A DNA stretch of 64,000 nucleotides, taken from Shewanella sp. UCD-KL12 (GTDB lineage Bacteria > Pseudomonadota > Gammaproteobacteria > Enterobacterales > Shewanellaceae). A program made the position numbers and the translations under genes. Under the pieces are notes generated by a model. The model searched no databases and was not told the origin of the DNA. It was given only the letters and a program-made list of their open reading frames with translations. Shown one piece after another: positions 47,163 to 56,238 of this stretch (position 1 is the first letter of the stretch; each line of letters opens with the position of its first letter). The DNA is taken from assembly GCF_001957125.1 (NCBI RefSeq), contig NZ_MPHJ01000002.1, positions 1 through 64,000 of the forward strand, written 5' to 3'.

Positions 47163-47942
47163 TACGCCAACTTTAATTAACCCGCTTGGGTCGATACAGC
47201 TTTTGATGGTGAGTGTGAGCGAAAGGGTGACTGAAACTGTCAGCATGACAAATATGGCGATTAATATAATCAATTGATACTTAATGGCTACCATAGGATC
47301 GCTACCACCGAGTATTTGGCCTGTCATCATACCGGGCAAGGTAACTAAGCCTGTGGTTGTCATTGATGCGAGTATAGGGGCAAAGGATTGCTTTAATGCG
47401 GACTGCATAAAAGGAAATGCAGCTTGGTAAGGAGAGACCCCTAAGGCTAACGCACCTTCATACTGATCTTTTTTCTCATCAAAAGCGCTGAATAGACGTT
47501 GCAGAGCAACGATATTGCCACTGAGGCAATTGCCTAAAAGCATACCCGCCATAGGGATCAGATACTGGGCGCTATAAACTGGGGTAGGTTTTAATAATAT
47601 TAATAACAGAATTGCCATTAATGGTGTTATCCCAACTAAAAGGCCTGTCGTTATCGGCAGAAACAGTGGCCTTTTAGGTAGCTTAGCACTTCCTATAATA
47701 GCACTGGCACCGATAAGCAGCATTACAGTAAGCCAAATCAAATTGAGCGCCAAACTATTAAGTGCAAATAAAAACTCTAGATAGAGGCCGACTAAGATGA
47801 GTTGAGCCGTCATACGAAAAATTGCAACGGTTATCTCTTTGCCAAGTGCCAATTTAAGAAAGCGATTGATGAGCAAGGGGATGGATAAAACCAACATAAA
47901 CAGTGCTAGTTGAGTCCATGAAATATCAATAGTTGGCTGCAT
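47154..47942 (-). CDS. fetB: FetB-like ABC transporter permease (UPF0014)
   Basis: 262-residue polytopic inner-membrane protein with seven or more helices. The central cytoplasmic loop has the FetB pattern ALALGVSPYQAAFPFMQSAL, then the helix TTTGLVTLPGMMTGQILGG. In E. coli FetA (ATPase) and FetB export iron under oxidative stress. Here no FetA gene is next to it; the gene 14 bases upstream is a nucleotidyltransferase. The ATPase must be encoded elsewhere, or the permease works differently. Confidence 0.85.
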   Translation of the reverse strand: MQPTIDISWTQLALFMLVLSIPLLINRFLKLALGKEITVAIFRMTAQLILVGLYLEFLFALNSLALNLIWLTVMLLIGASAIIGSAKLPKRPLFLPITTGLLVGITPLMAILLLILLKPTPVYSAQYLIPMAGMLLGNCLSGNIVALQRLFSAFDEKKDQYEGALALGVSPYQAAFPFMQSALKQSFAPILASMTTTGLVTLPGMMTGQILGGSDPMVAIKYQLIILIAIFVMLTVSVTLSLTLTIKSCIDPSGLIKVGVKK

Positions 47943-47956
47943 TTTTACCTATCCGA

Positions 47957-48418
47957 TTATGGTGTCTTGCTGAGAAGCGCAATATCTTCTAAATCGACCT
48001 CTCTGGCAAGGTGGCTCTTATACTTTATGAGCTCGATCATAGGTATTACCGAGATCTCTCGCTCAAAAACATTGCGCCTACAGGACGCAGTAAAATCGGG
48101 AACGAGCTCTATCCAGCAGGATTTTATCTGGCTATAAATCCTAGGTGTTTCATCAGTACTAAACTCGATTTTCATGCCCTGATAAACAAGCTGTAGCCCT
48201 ACAACGTCCCACTCATGATCTTTATACCTCTGGGGCCCGAAGGTGAGGTAGTCTTTGCCGAACTTAGCTATTTTTTCTATGTCCCTTTGACGAACGGTCA
48301 AATCAATATCATAGAGCTCTCGTTGTGCTCCATAAGCAATGGCGGCGATCCCCCCAATCATAAAATAGGGAATAGACTCAGACTCAAGAAAATCGACAAT
48401 CCAATTCAGGGCTTTCAT
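47957..48418 (-). CDS. Nucleotidyltransferase-fold protein
   Basis: 153 residues. The N-terminal part carries the nucleotidyltransferase signature FMIGGIAAIAYGAQREL with D-I-D-L after it (G-G ... D-h-D-h). A third acidic residue may be the Glu in MKIEFSTD. No HEPN partner is adjacent, so this is not an obvious MNT/HEPN toxin-antitoxin pair. It resembles stand-alone nucleotidyltransferases related to AbiEii/kanamycin-transferase-type enzymes. It probably shares transcription with the fetB-like gene. Confidence 0.75.
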   Translation of the reverse strand: MKALNWIVDFLESESIPYFMIGGIAAIAYGAQRELYDIDLTVRQRDIEKIAKFGKDYLTFGPQRYKDHEWDVVGLQLVYQGMKIEFSTDETPRIYSQIKSCWIELVPDFTASCRRNVFEREISVIPMIELIKYKSHLAREVDLEDIALLSKTP

Positions 48419-48643
48419 AGATTCAAGGTGTCAACAATTACGGGTTTTAATTAACAGCTTATCACACTGATAAACATAAAGATTAAGTTGTTTAAACTGC
48501 TGTTGGTTATATTAGTTTTATAAAATCAAATGATTAAAGGTGATATCGACGTTGCTGATACAAGTTGATCCACTTTAGCAACCTTTCTGAAATAGGCCAT
48601 CACTAGGATTCGCAGCACTGAAATTTATCCTTTGGAGTCTGCT

Positions 48644-50218
48644 GTGTTTAAAAAAACTGTTCCTATTCTTGCTATGAGTCTTGCTGGTTTAGCCATTACT
48701 GCCTGTTCTTCTGATTCTTCAGAAGAAACACCTGAGGAGAAGCAGGGTCAATGGCTAAAGGGAGACCTTCATGTCCATACGGCCATTTCGTCTGATGCCA
48801 GAGAAACCTTGAGTGATGTTTTAAAGTGGTCTTTTGAGACCTTTGAGATGGATTATGTCGCGCTATCAAACCATATGCGCAACAGCAGTCAGGATAATGA
48901 TGATAACGATCTGGGTGGGATCTTATTTTATGATGCACTAGTGGATTATGAGATTCCTGGTGTTTCAGAGCTACAGTCGAGCCATTACCCGGATAAAACG
49001 GTTATCTCAACGTTTGAGTGGGATATGCCGACTCATGAACACTTCAATATTGGTATTTTGGGTGATGAGGTGAACTCAGCTGAAACACTTGAAGCGATTA
49101 AGACCTTTGAATATCTGTTTAGCTATCAAAATGACATTGAAGATTTTGATCCGAAAGATGTCGCGAACTGGACCGCACAAGGGTTAGTGAGACAGAATCA
49201 AACCCATCAAGATGGTGTGAGCGCTTTGGCTTGGCTGCAGCAACATTTCCCATCGACGAGCTATGGCATGTTAAATCATCCTAGGCGTTACTTAAGTAGT
49301 TACAGTATTGCTGATGTAAGAGATCTACATGACGCAGCACCCGACGTATTCTTTTTAGTTGAGGGGATGGTCGGTGGTCAGTTTAGTGGTAATCGAGGCG
49401 ATTATGCCGAAACCAGTAGCGGTGTGTATGGCGGTGTTGACCCTGTCGTTGCTGAAGTGGGTGGCTGGTGGGATGCGTTACTTGGTGAGGGGCGCAGAAT
49501 TTGGAATGTTGGGAATTCAGATATCCATTTTAAAGTTCGCGAACCCTATGCCAGCAGCTACTTTCCAGGTGAATATGCAAAAAATTATACCTATGCGCTT
49601 GATAACTCTCCGCAGGGAATTATTGATGGATTAAGAAGTGGTAAGACATTTGCGGTATATGGCGACTTGATCCATGAACTGGACTTTACCATGAGCGGCA
49701 CGGCTACCACTGAATATATGGGCGGTGTTTTATCCGCGAAGGCCGGAGAGAAGGTGACCATTGATATTCGCTTCAAGAGTCCTGAAACCAATAATAAAGA
49801 ACAGGATATTGGTGATGAGAACTTTAATGGCCTTAACCCAGGTGTGCACCATATTGACTTGATAGCAGGGAGCGTTGGCACAAAAGCCCTGCCTGATAGC
49901 GGCGACTACCACAAGGAAACCAATGATACGACCCAAGTCGTTAAGACGTTTGTCGCACAAGATTGGCAGCTTGATGCCGATGGGTACTACTCTATGAGCT
50001 ATAGCTTTGTGGCGAGTGATAATCAGTACTATCGTTTAAGAGGGACTAATCTTGATTATAACGTCGAAGGGCTAACGTATAAGGGAGATCCGCTTCAGTC
50101 AGAGTCATACCCTCAAGCCGATGAAGGCCAAACCCAAGCTTGGTACAACAAGATTAATCAGCGAAACTATGACGATCTTTGGTTTTACTCTAACCCAATC
50201 TTTATAAAGACCCAGTAA
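48644..50218 (+). CDS. PHP-domain lipoprotein
   Basis: 524 residues from the GTG at 48644, with TTGGAG six bases upstream; the frame is open to 48632. The signal ends in the lipobox ITAC (Cys21). A PHP-type metal-dependent phosphoesterase motif GDLHVHTAISSDARET (His43, His45) and a later NVGNSDIHFK give the metal ligands. The C-terminal third looks like an Ig-type or beta domain (AKAGEKVTIDIRFKSPE). It would act on the outside of the inner or outer membrane; the substrate is unknown. It is convergent with the DUF6351 lipoprotein gene. Confidence 0.82.
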   Translation: MFKKTVPILAMSLAGLAITACSSDSSEETPEEKQGQWLKGDLHVHTAISSDARETLSDVLKWSFETFEMDYVALSNHMRNSSQDNDDNDLGGILFYDALVDYEIPGVSELQSSHYPDKTVISTFEWDMPTHEHFNIGILGDEVNSAETLEAIKTFEYLFSYQNDIEDFDPKDVANWTAQGLVRQNQTHQDGVSALAWLQQHFPSTSYGMLNHPRRYLSSYSIADVRDLHDAAPDVFFLVEGMVGGQFSGNRGDYAETSSGVYGGVDPVVAEVGGWWDALLGEGRRIWNVGNSDIHFKVREPYASSYFPGEYAKNYTYALDNSPQGIIDGLRSGKTFAVYGDLIHELDFTMSGTATTEYMGGVLSAKAGEKVTIDIRFKSPETNNKEQDIGDENFNGLNPGVHHIDLIAGSVGTKALPDSGDYHKETNDTTQVVKTFVAQDWQLDADGYYSMSYSFVASDNQYYRLRGTNLDYNVEGLTYKGDPLQSESYPQADEGQTQAWYNKINQRNYDDLWFYSNPIFIKTQ

Positions 50219-50237
50219 TATGGGGTCGTAACTGACA

Positions 50238-50270
50238 AGACAGGAGGCTAACCTCCTGTCATTTTTTTAA
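50238..50270. terminator. Bidirectional terminator between the PHP and DUF6351 genes
   Basis: GACAGGAGG (50239-50247) pairs with CCTCCTGTC (50252-50260) around a four-base loop, followed by a run of seven T on plus. It overlaps the last codons of the minus-strand gene. Confidence 0.8.
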
Positions 50271-52502
50271 GCTCTGCATGTCACCTACAGTTGAAGGGGA
50301 GTCTAGTTGCTTACTCTTTTTAGCCTGCAGCGTGGGTATTAAACCGAGATCAGGCTTAGCTATGTCTCCTTGAGTATAGTCACAAACTCCGTCGGGAAAG
50401 ATATTCTCGAGTTGCCGCTGGTAGCCCTGCATGGGTTTATCGCCATATATACCAGACTTTATTGCATCAGCAACGGGAATCCTGCCACACTTAAAAATGC
50501 TCCCAGCCCAAGGTCCGCCAGCCTGTACACGAATATTGCTGTAGGTTGGGTAAATTTGGCTGCATTTTCCTTCGGGCCGATTGTTCCACTCTCCATCCCA
50601 GACGCTCTCTCCCTCAAATTGCACGTTTCCTTTGGCATCAATACAGCTATCTACGAGCGCCTCCGGCTTAGAGCTTATTGGGTCTTTATCTTCAGACTCT
50701 TTTATCGCAAGCAGCCATTGATCTAGGTATTCAATCCCTTTGTCGATTGGGACATGATCTTTATGGGAGATCCAAATAATTTGATTGTCATTATGTCCCT
50801 GATACTCTTGCATTCTCAGCCGCGTCTCGAAAGAGGCCAAGGTATGATGCATATTCAGTTCCTCTTCAAGGTAATGGCGAATTTCTAGAATAGGTAGTTC
50901 AGCTTTACCAATAAAAACTTGTCCATAGCGATAGCCATTAACAATGGCCTTAGGGTCAGAAGGTTTTCGTTGGGCTACTTGTTGTTCTGGCTCAGTGATA
51001 TTGTTGCGACTCCATAGACTTAGCCAAATAGGAAATTTCATCCCAAAGGGAGTGACAGCACTCTCTTTACGCATCTTGTCTTGAGGTACCCATGAGCCTA
51101 TATATTGATTGAGATGAATAAACTCATCTATGCTGATATCGCCGCGCTGCATTGCCCTCAATCCATACTGTACGCCTTCATTCCCCCATGTTGTACGGGC
51201 AAAACCATGTTCATCGGTGCCATAGATTTGAGCTAAGTCTTGCCAGTAAGTCCAGTTGACTTGCTCTTTAACTTCATCGGAAAAATAGGGTTTGACGAAG
51301 CCTTGCTTAGGGTTATAGAAAAAAGTCGCGGCGATAACCCAGGAGTAGACACATTCGCTACTACCATTTGGCATAGAAGGCCAGGCGCCTGCAAAAAGCT
51401 GATTAAGGGGGACTAAGAATGTGTAGGGGTGCTCAAAACCATTAATGCCGTTCATGCCCTCAATATTTTCTCTTTCCTCCCAATCTTTCCATTTACTATT
51501 ACCATTATCAGTGACATTAAAGTAGTGCTGGAGTAGATCGCAATCAAGCAGGAATATTGATTGTGAAACCATATCTGGGTAGCTATAGATAGGCATAATG
51601 CCATCTAAGATCCCCGTGCTGTTTTGTGCAATAAGATATTGAGCGAGTCCGCCTCCAGAGCCACCTATGCCTAATGTATACAGGGGGTCGCCATAGAGGG
51701 AGGTAAACTGCATTTTTACGCGTCTTGCAGTATCTTCTGCAAGTAACATGTTATAACCGTAGCTGGTATTATTGCCGCTTGAGGCGATAATGGCGTAGCC
51801 CTGTCTAAGCAGAGTGTGCCGTCTATTCAATAACCGCCCAGGTCCTTCCGCTCCTTGTCTGAAACCTATGCTCGCCCCTCCATTAAATTGGTAGATTAGC
51901 TTGTTATTCCATAGACGTTTATCGTTGCGATCCCCAAGCCCATCTTTTGCTACTAGCATAGAAATAAAATAAACATAGCGATTAATGCTGCCTCTTTCTA
52001 CGCGATAGATCTCTGGAACCGTTTCACCGTTGATTTCTGTTTTTGCTATCTTGTCATCTGCAGGGGGGTTGTTAAGGTCATACGGTTTGGAATCATCTGT
52101 GCCGGTTAAGGTATAAAAATAGTCCACTCTGGTGCGTATCATGCAATCTTTACTGTAGCCGGCTATCTTGTCATCTTTATCGTAGACTTTGACTCCATAG
52201 CCCTGCTGGTTATCAACAAGTGGCTGGCCAAGACCGCCATCGACAGTCATACAATAGAAGGGGTATTGTCGCTTACCTGAGTAGAGACTATCTGCGGGGC
52301 CGACTTCACCAAGTTTTATTGGGAATTGAAATGTTTCGTTGGGCCTATCTGTAAGGCTAATATGTTTATCTACTTGTAATAAAAGGTTATCTTCGTCAGA
52401 TGGGGCGATTGATATGACTTGACGTTTGACCAGAGGATCTTGCCCACAGGCTGTCAAAAAGCTAAATATAACCAGTAGTGAAACCAATAATCTTCTGCTC
52501 AT
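50259..52502 (-). CDS. DUF6351 family lipoprotein, alpha/beta-hydrolase-like
   Basis: 747 residues. The signal ends in LTAC (Cys19). Early conserved stretches are YPFYCMTVDGGLGQPLVDNQ and SKDCMIRTRVDYFYT. An alpha/beta-hydrolase-type core has GIGGSGGGLAQYLIAQN (G-x-S-x-G-like nucleophile elbow, Ser near residue 284), preceded by NGGASIGFRQG and IIASSGNNTSYGYN. This fits DUF6351. It could be an extracellular esterase; the substrate is not known. Confidence 0.82.
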   Translation of the reverse strand: MSRRLLVSLLVIFSFLTACGQDPLVKRQVISIAPSDEDNLLLQVDKHISLTDRPNETFQFPIKLGEVGPADSLYSGKRQYPFYCMTVDGGLGQPLVDNQQGYGVKVYDKDDKIAGYSKDCMIRTRVDYFYTLTGTDDSKPYDLNNPPADDKIAKTEINGETVPEIYRVERGSINRYVYFISMLVAKDGLGDRNDKRLWNNKLIYQFNGGASIGFRQGAEGPGRLLNRRHTLLRQGYAIIASSGNNTSYGYNMLLAEDTARRVKMQFTSLYGDPLYTLGIGGSGGGLAQYLIAQNSTGILDGIMPIYSYPDMVSQSIFLLDCDLLQHYFNVTDNGNSKWKDWEERENIEGMNGINGFEHPYTFLVPLNQLFAGAWPSMPNGSSECVYSWVIAATFFYNPKQGFVKPYFSDEVKEQVNWTYWQDLAQIYGTDEHGFARTTWGNEGVQYGLRAMQRGDISIDEFIHLNQYIGSWVPQDKMRKESAVTPFGMKFPIWLSLWSRNNITEPEQQVAQRKPSDPKAIVNGYRYGQVFIGKAELPILEIRHYLEEELNMHHTLASFETRLRMQEYQGHNDNQIIWISHKDHVPIDKGIEYLDQWLLAIKESEDKDPISSKPEALVDSCIDAKGNVQFEGESVWDGEWNNRPEGKCSQIYPTYSNIRVQAGGPWAGSIFKCGRIPVADAIKSGIYGDKPMQGYQRQLENIFPDGVCDYTQGDIAKPDLGLIPTLQAKKSKQLDSPSTVGDMQSLKK

Positions 52503-52625
52503 TTTTAACTCCTATCTTGAAATTACCCTCCTTTTAAGTCTTGTTCTATTCGATAAAAAAGCAAACAAAAATAGGTAAAAAATCTGGATGAAGTCGATAG
52601 AAATAGTGAAGAAAAAATAGTAAGA

Positions 52626-52668
52626 AGCGCTTGCGAAGGACTCAAATAATGAGCCCTGCACAAGCGTG
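52626..52668 (-). terminator. Possible terminator after the fourth chemoreceptor gene
   Basis: CGCTTG and CAAGCG enclose an inner CTCA/TGAG pairing. A T-rich stretch follows on the minus strand about 10 bases on. The stem is bulged. Confidence 0.4.
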
Positions 52669-52681
52669 TTAAGGAGAAAAA

Positions 52682-54769
52682 TTAATAGCGGAAGTGATTA
52701 ATCTTTTCGTTTACCTCATCGACGAGTCTCGCAGAGCTTGTACTTTCCTCTTGAGCTGCATTTGCTCCCTCTGCCAGCGACTCTGCTGCATCGTTTATGG
52801 CAACGATATTACGGTTTACCTCTTCAGTAACAGCAGCTTGTTCTTCTGCTGCACTGGCAATTTGATGTGCCATATCCTGAATTTTACTACTTTGATTGCT
52901 CACCTCATCAAGTTCAATCACCGCTTGTTGAGCATGGCTTAAACAAGTTTGACTAAGCTCTCGACTCTCGGACATGGTATTAACCGCTTGCTTGCTCTTA
53001 CTCCGCAGCGCATCGATCATCTGCTGGATCTCATCGGTGGAGTCTGCTGTTCGGGTCGCTAATACTCTTACTTCATCGGCGACAACAGCAAATCCACGCC
53101 CTTGCTCTCCGGCTCTGGCAGCCTCAATCGCCGCGTTAAGGGCTAGCAGGTTGGTTTGCTCTGAGATATTACGGATCACATCTAAGATAGAGCCAATGCT
53201 CTCTGTCTGTTTCTCTAGATCGACGATTTCATTCGTTGCATGGTTGACGTGCTCAGACAGAGACTGCAAGCCTTCAGCATTGGCTTGGACGACCTCTTGT
53301 CCTTTAGATACCGACTCTTGAGTATTGGATACTGAATCTGCGGTAACTTGCGCATTATCAGAGACACTATGCGCTGTTGATGACATCTCATTGGTTGCCG
53401 TAACGACTTGTTCTATCTCCATCTGCTGATTGCTTATCTGTTCTCTGCCTGAGTCGGAGAGTGCTGCATTTCTCTCAGCGCTGTGGGTCAGTTCCCCCAT
53501 ACTGGTTGCAACATCAGAGACTATAGAGCGGACATTGGCGATAAAAGTATTGAGATGAGTTGCAAGTTGGCCTGTCTCATCTTTACGCACTATCTTGATC
53601 TCTTGAGTCAGATCGCCCCCTGATTGAGTTAAGTTAGCAACTACATCGACAAGCTCACGGATAGGGCGGTTGATAGAGCCTGACATAATCCAGATGAGTA
53701 GCATGCCGAAAAGGGCACTGATACTACCCACAAGCAGTTGGCCTCGGAGGTTATCGCCAAAGCCTGTTTCTAGTTGCTCGACGATGGCATTCGCTTCAGC
53801 AAGCGCTAAGGCTTTGGGTACTTGTATAATGATCTCCCATTGGGAATCAGTGCCAGTGACGGCGAAGGCTTTACTAGCGATGATACTGTTATCGGTTATA
53901 GAAGCTTGAAGCTTCTGTCTTGAAGCGAGAATGTTACTGATGTCTGAATTCTTTGCCACTTTACTGACGTTGCTCTTATTACCGCTATCAGCACTAATCA
54001 GCCCCCTAGGGCTAAGAATAATAACTCTTGCTGCACCACCATATAGGTTACTCGCTGCTTGGGTTGACAGCTGTTGTAAAAAGTTGAGGGAATAGTCGAC
54101 GCCAACCATGCCAACAAAGCGATTAGCACGAATAATTGGAGCAACAAATGAGCTTAAAAGAGTATCGACTCCCTGAACTTCATAAGAGGCGGGATCGACA
54201 ACACAGGGTCTGCGGCTTTCCATGGGACAAAGGTACCATTCAGATCCTCTTACACCTGTGGCTGATAGCTTCTCAGTGTAAAAGCTACTTAGAGGTTGAA
54301 TATCTATTTTGCCAGAGGCTGAACGAGTCCAGTAGGGGGCAAAGTTACCACTGGGAAGCGAATATCGGTTATTGGTGTTTTGAGCATCTAGATCATCAAA
54401 CTGGTTTGCCTCCCAACCTGTATAAATACCGAGAATATCGTGATTATTTTCGACTAAGTTTTTGAGCATAGTATTGACTTGGTCACGATTAAGATTAGGG
54501 GCTTGTGGGAATAGCCCCCCAGCGACAGAGGTCGCGATATCCATAGCATGGTTAAAGGCTGAGCTAATTTTCAATGACTCTTGTTGAGCGGCTAAGTTGA
54601 TATTATCTATCACCTGCTCTTGCGCTTGTGTGAGCACACTATCATGAACTTCATGACGTAATGATTGGCTCGACATATAGCCGTAACCTATGATTGCCAG
54701 TGTGACTACTAGTAAGCTGGCTGTGCTGAAAAGCAGTATTTGGTGCCTGATGCTGGAAAATTGAAACAT
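52682..54769 (-). CDS. Methyl-accepting chemotaxis protein with large dCache domain
   Basis: 695 residues. A membrane helix near 12-30 precedes a long periplasmic region (about 35-345) with two Cys residues ([13 protein letters not shown]) that could be disulfide-linked. A second helix near 355-375, a HAMP segment and a canonical signalling domain ([20 protein letters not shown]) follow. The sensor has W-Y-L-C and PYWTR features but not the full amino-acid signature of the 20-24 kb receptors, so the ligand is unknown. The final [10 protein letters not shown] lacks the CheR-tethering pentapeptide. Confidence 0.92.
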   Translation of the reverse strand: MFQFSSIRHQILLFSTASLLVVTLAIIGYGYMSSQSLRHEVHDSVLTQAQEQVIDNINLAAQQESLKISSAFNHAMDIATSVAGGLFPQAPNLNRDQVNTMLKNLVENNHDILGIYTGWEANQFDDLDAQNTNNRYSLPSGNFAPYWTRSASGKIDIQPLSSFYTEKLSATGVRGSEWYLCPMESRRPCVVDPASYEVQGVDTLLSSFVAPIIRANRFVGMVGVDYSLNFLQQLSTQAASNLYGGAARVIILSPRGLISADSGNKSNVSKVAKNSDISNILASRQKLQASITDNSIIASKAFAVTGTDSQWEIIIQVPKALALAEANAIVEQLETGFGDNLRGQLLVGSISALFGMLLIWIMSGSINRPIRELVDVVANLTQSGGDLTQEIKIVRKDETGQLATHLNTFIANVRSIVSDVATSMGELTHSAERNAALSDSGREQISNQQMEIEQVVTATNEMSSTAHSVSDNAQVTADSVSNTQESVSKGQEVVQANAEGLQSLSEHVNHATNEIVDLEKQTESIGSILDVIRNISEQTNLLALNAAIEAARAGEQGRGFAVVADEVRVLATRTADSTDEIQQMIDALRSKSKQAVNTMSESRELSQTCLSHAQQAVIELDEVSNQSSKIQDMAHQIASAAEEQAAVTEEVNRNIVAINDAAESLAEGANAAQEESTSSARLVDEVNEKINHFRY

Positions 54770-54867
54770 TTCGCCCCCTGATGGTAAAACAACTTCTTCA
54801 ATATTAGTTCACTCTCACGAATTCAGGAGTTTAGAGGGGAAAAAAGTGAGATTCCAATATCTTTACC

Positions 54868-56127
54868 TTACTTGCTGCTGTCTTGCTCGTTTATCCAGCT
54901 GTTTCTATCTGCTTTTGGTGAGGGTTTAAGTGATAAGTCCTGTATCGCGAAATTACTAGTACTAGTGGTATAGGTGTTAGCTGGTAATTGACTTGGTATA
55001 AGATACTCTTTTGATTGCATCTCTTGTAATCGACTCAAGGTTCTTCTGAACTCGAAGCTAAGGGCACCGTCGCTATACAGCTCATCTAATGGCACTTCGG
55101 CAGATAGGTAGAGATTAACTTGCTGATCGTAAAGCTCATCAATTAAAGCAATAAATCGGCGAGCAGGATCGTCACCGACTGCATAGGAAAGTTGGCGCTC
55201 TCCAGTTTCAGTCGCAAGTGCGCCATCTTCAGTCCCTCTGGCACGGATCCAAGATTTAGGCTGACCACCAAGTACGGGGATATCACTGATATAAATCGTG
55301 TTGAACAGGCTAGCTAGTTCAATATAATCGAGCTGAGATCTCGGGCCGTCGCACAGAGCGTTGAAGGTAAACCAGGCTTGTGAATGACTGGTTTTAATCA
55401 CAGGAATAGGTCGTCCTAAGATCTGTAAAGCCGCATCCTCTAAGATGAAATACTGATTAGAACTGTTAAATAAACGTGAGAAGTTGGCGTGTTGACGTAG
55501 AAAGTAGGTTTGCTGAAACTCTAAGGGGCGTAATCTGTGGTCCTGATCGCCATCGAGATGAAACTCAATGCAATGGCCTTGTAGCAAGGCGATAGTTGGC
55601 AAAAATCGATCGCGCTGGAGGCCCGACTTATACAAGTCTGCAATGGGGATGTTAGAGGTGGCGACTAATACGACCCCTTGCTTAAAAAGTGCCTCAAACA
55701 ACCTGCCTAAGATCATCGCATCGCCAATATCAGATACAAAAAACTCATCGAAACAGAGTATCTTGCACTCAGCTGCAATACGTTTGGCGATATGCTTTAA
55801 CGGGTCTTGCTTGCCAGACTCTGCCAGCAACTCTTTGTGGATACGAGCCATGAAGCGGTGGAAGTGTAGGCGTATGGTTTGCTCTTGCCCAATCGCCTCT
55901 ACGAACAGATCCATCAACATGGTTTTTCCGCGTCCGACATCACCCCACAGATACAGTCCTTTGACTGCTACAAGAGTAGAGCCATCTTGAGCTAAGTCTA
56001 GGTTGGTGAGTGCTATTTGTCGGTATAGTTTCTCGAGTAGAGCTATAGCTTGTTGTTGCTGCAGATCTTCATTAAAGCCAGGTTGTGACTGTTTTACTTG
56101 GTATCTGGCTTGCGGGGAAAGGCTCAT
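54868..56127 (-). CDS. zapE: AFG1/ZapE family AAA ATPase
   Basis: 419-residue cytoplasmic ATPase. Walker A GDVGRGKTMLMD (near residue 78) and Walker B ILCFDEFFVSDIGDAM (near 143) define the core. The sequence RLHFHRFMARIHKEL and the C-terminal RRFIALIDELYDQQVNLYL are typical of AFG1/ZapE. In E. coli ZapE modulates the Z-ring under low oxygen or heat. A disordered C-terminal extension (TSNFAIQDLSLKPSPKADRN) exceeds the usual length. Whether this is the main zapE or a paralogue cannot be told from the window. Confidence 0.87.
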   Translation of the reverse strand: MSLSPQARYQVKQSQPGFNEDLQQQQAIALLEKLYRQIALTNLDLAQDGSTLVAVKGLYLWGDVGRGKTMLMDLFVEAIGQEQTIRLHFHRFMARIHKELLAESGKQDPLKHIAKRIAAECKILCFDEFFVSDIGDAMILGRLFEALFKQGVVLVATSNIPIADLYKSGLQRDRFLPTIALLQGHCIEFHLDGDQDHRLRPLEFQQTYFLRQHANFSRLFNSSNQYFILEDAALQILGRPIPVIKTSHSQAWFTFNALCDGPRSQLDYIELASLFNTIYISDIPVLGGQPKSWIRARGTEDGALATETGERQLSYAVGDDPARRFIALIDELYDQQVNLYLSAEVPLDELYSDGALSFEFRRTLSRLQEMQSKEYLIPSQLPANTYTTSTSNFAIQDLSLKPSPKADRNSWINEQDSSK

Positions 56128-56238
56128 AATGACAAGGGCTGTGATGACAATGGCGCCAGTATATCAGTTGTGGCTGTTGAATGAAGATATCAGTTGTCAC
56201 TCTTGATTGAAGCTCTTAGTGACAACTGATTAGTGGGC

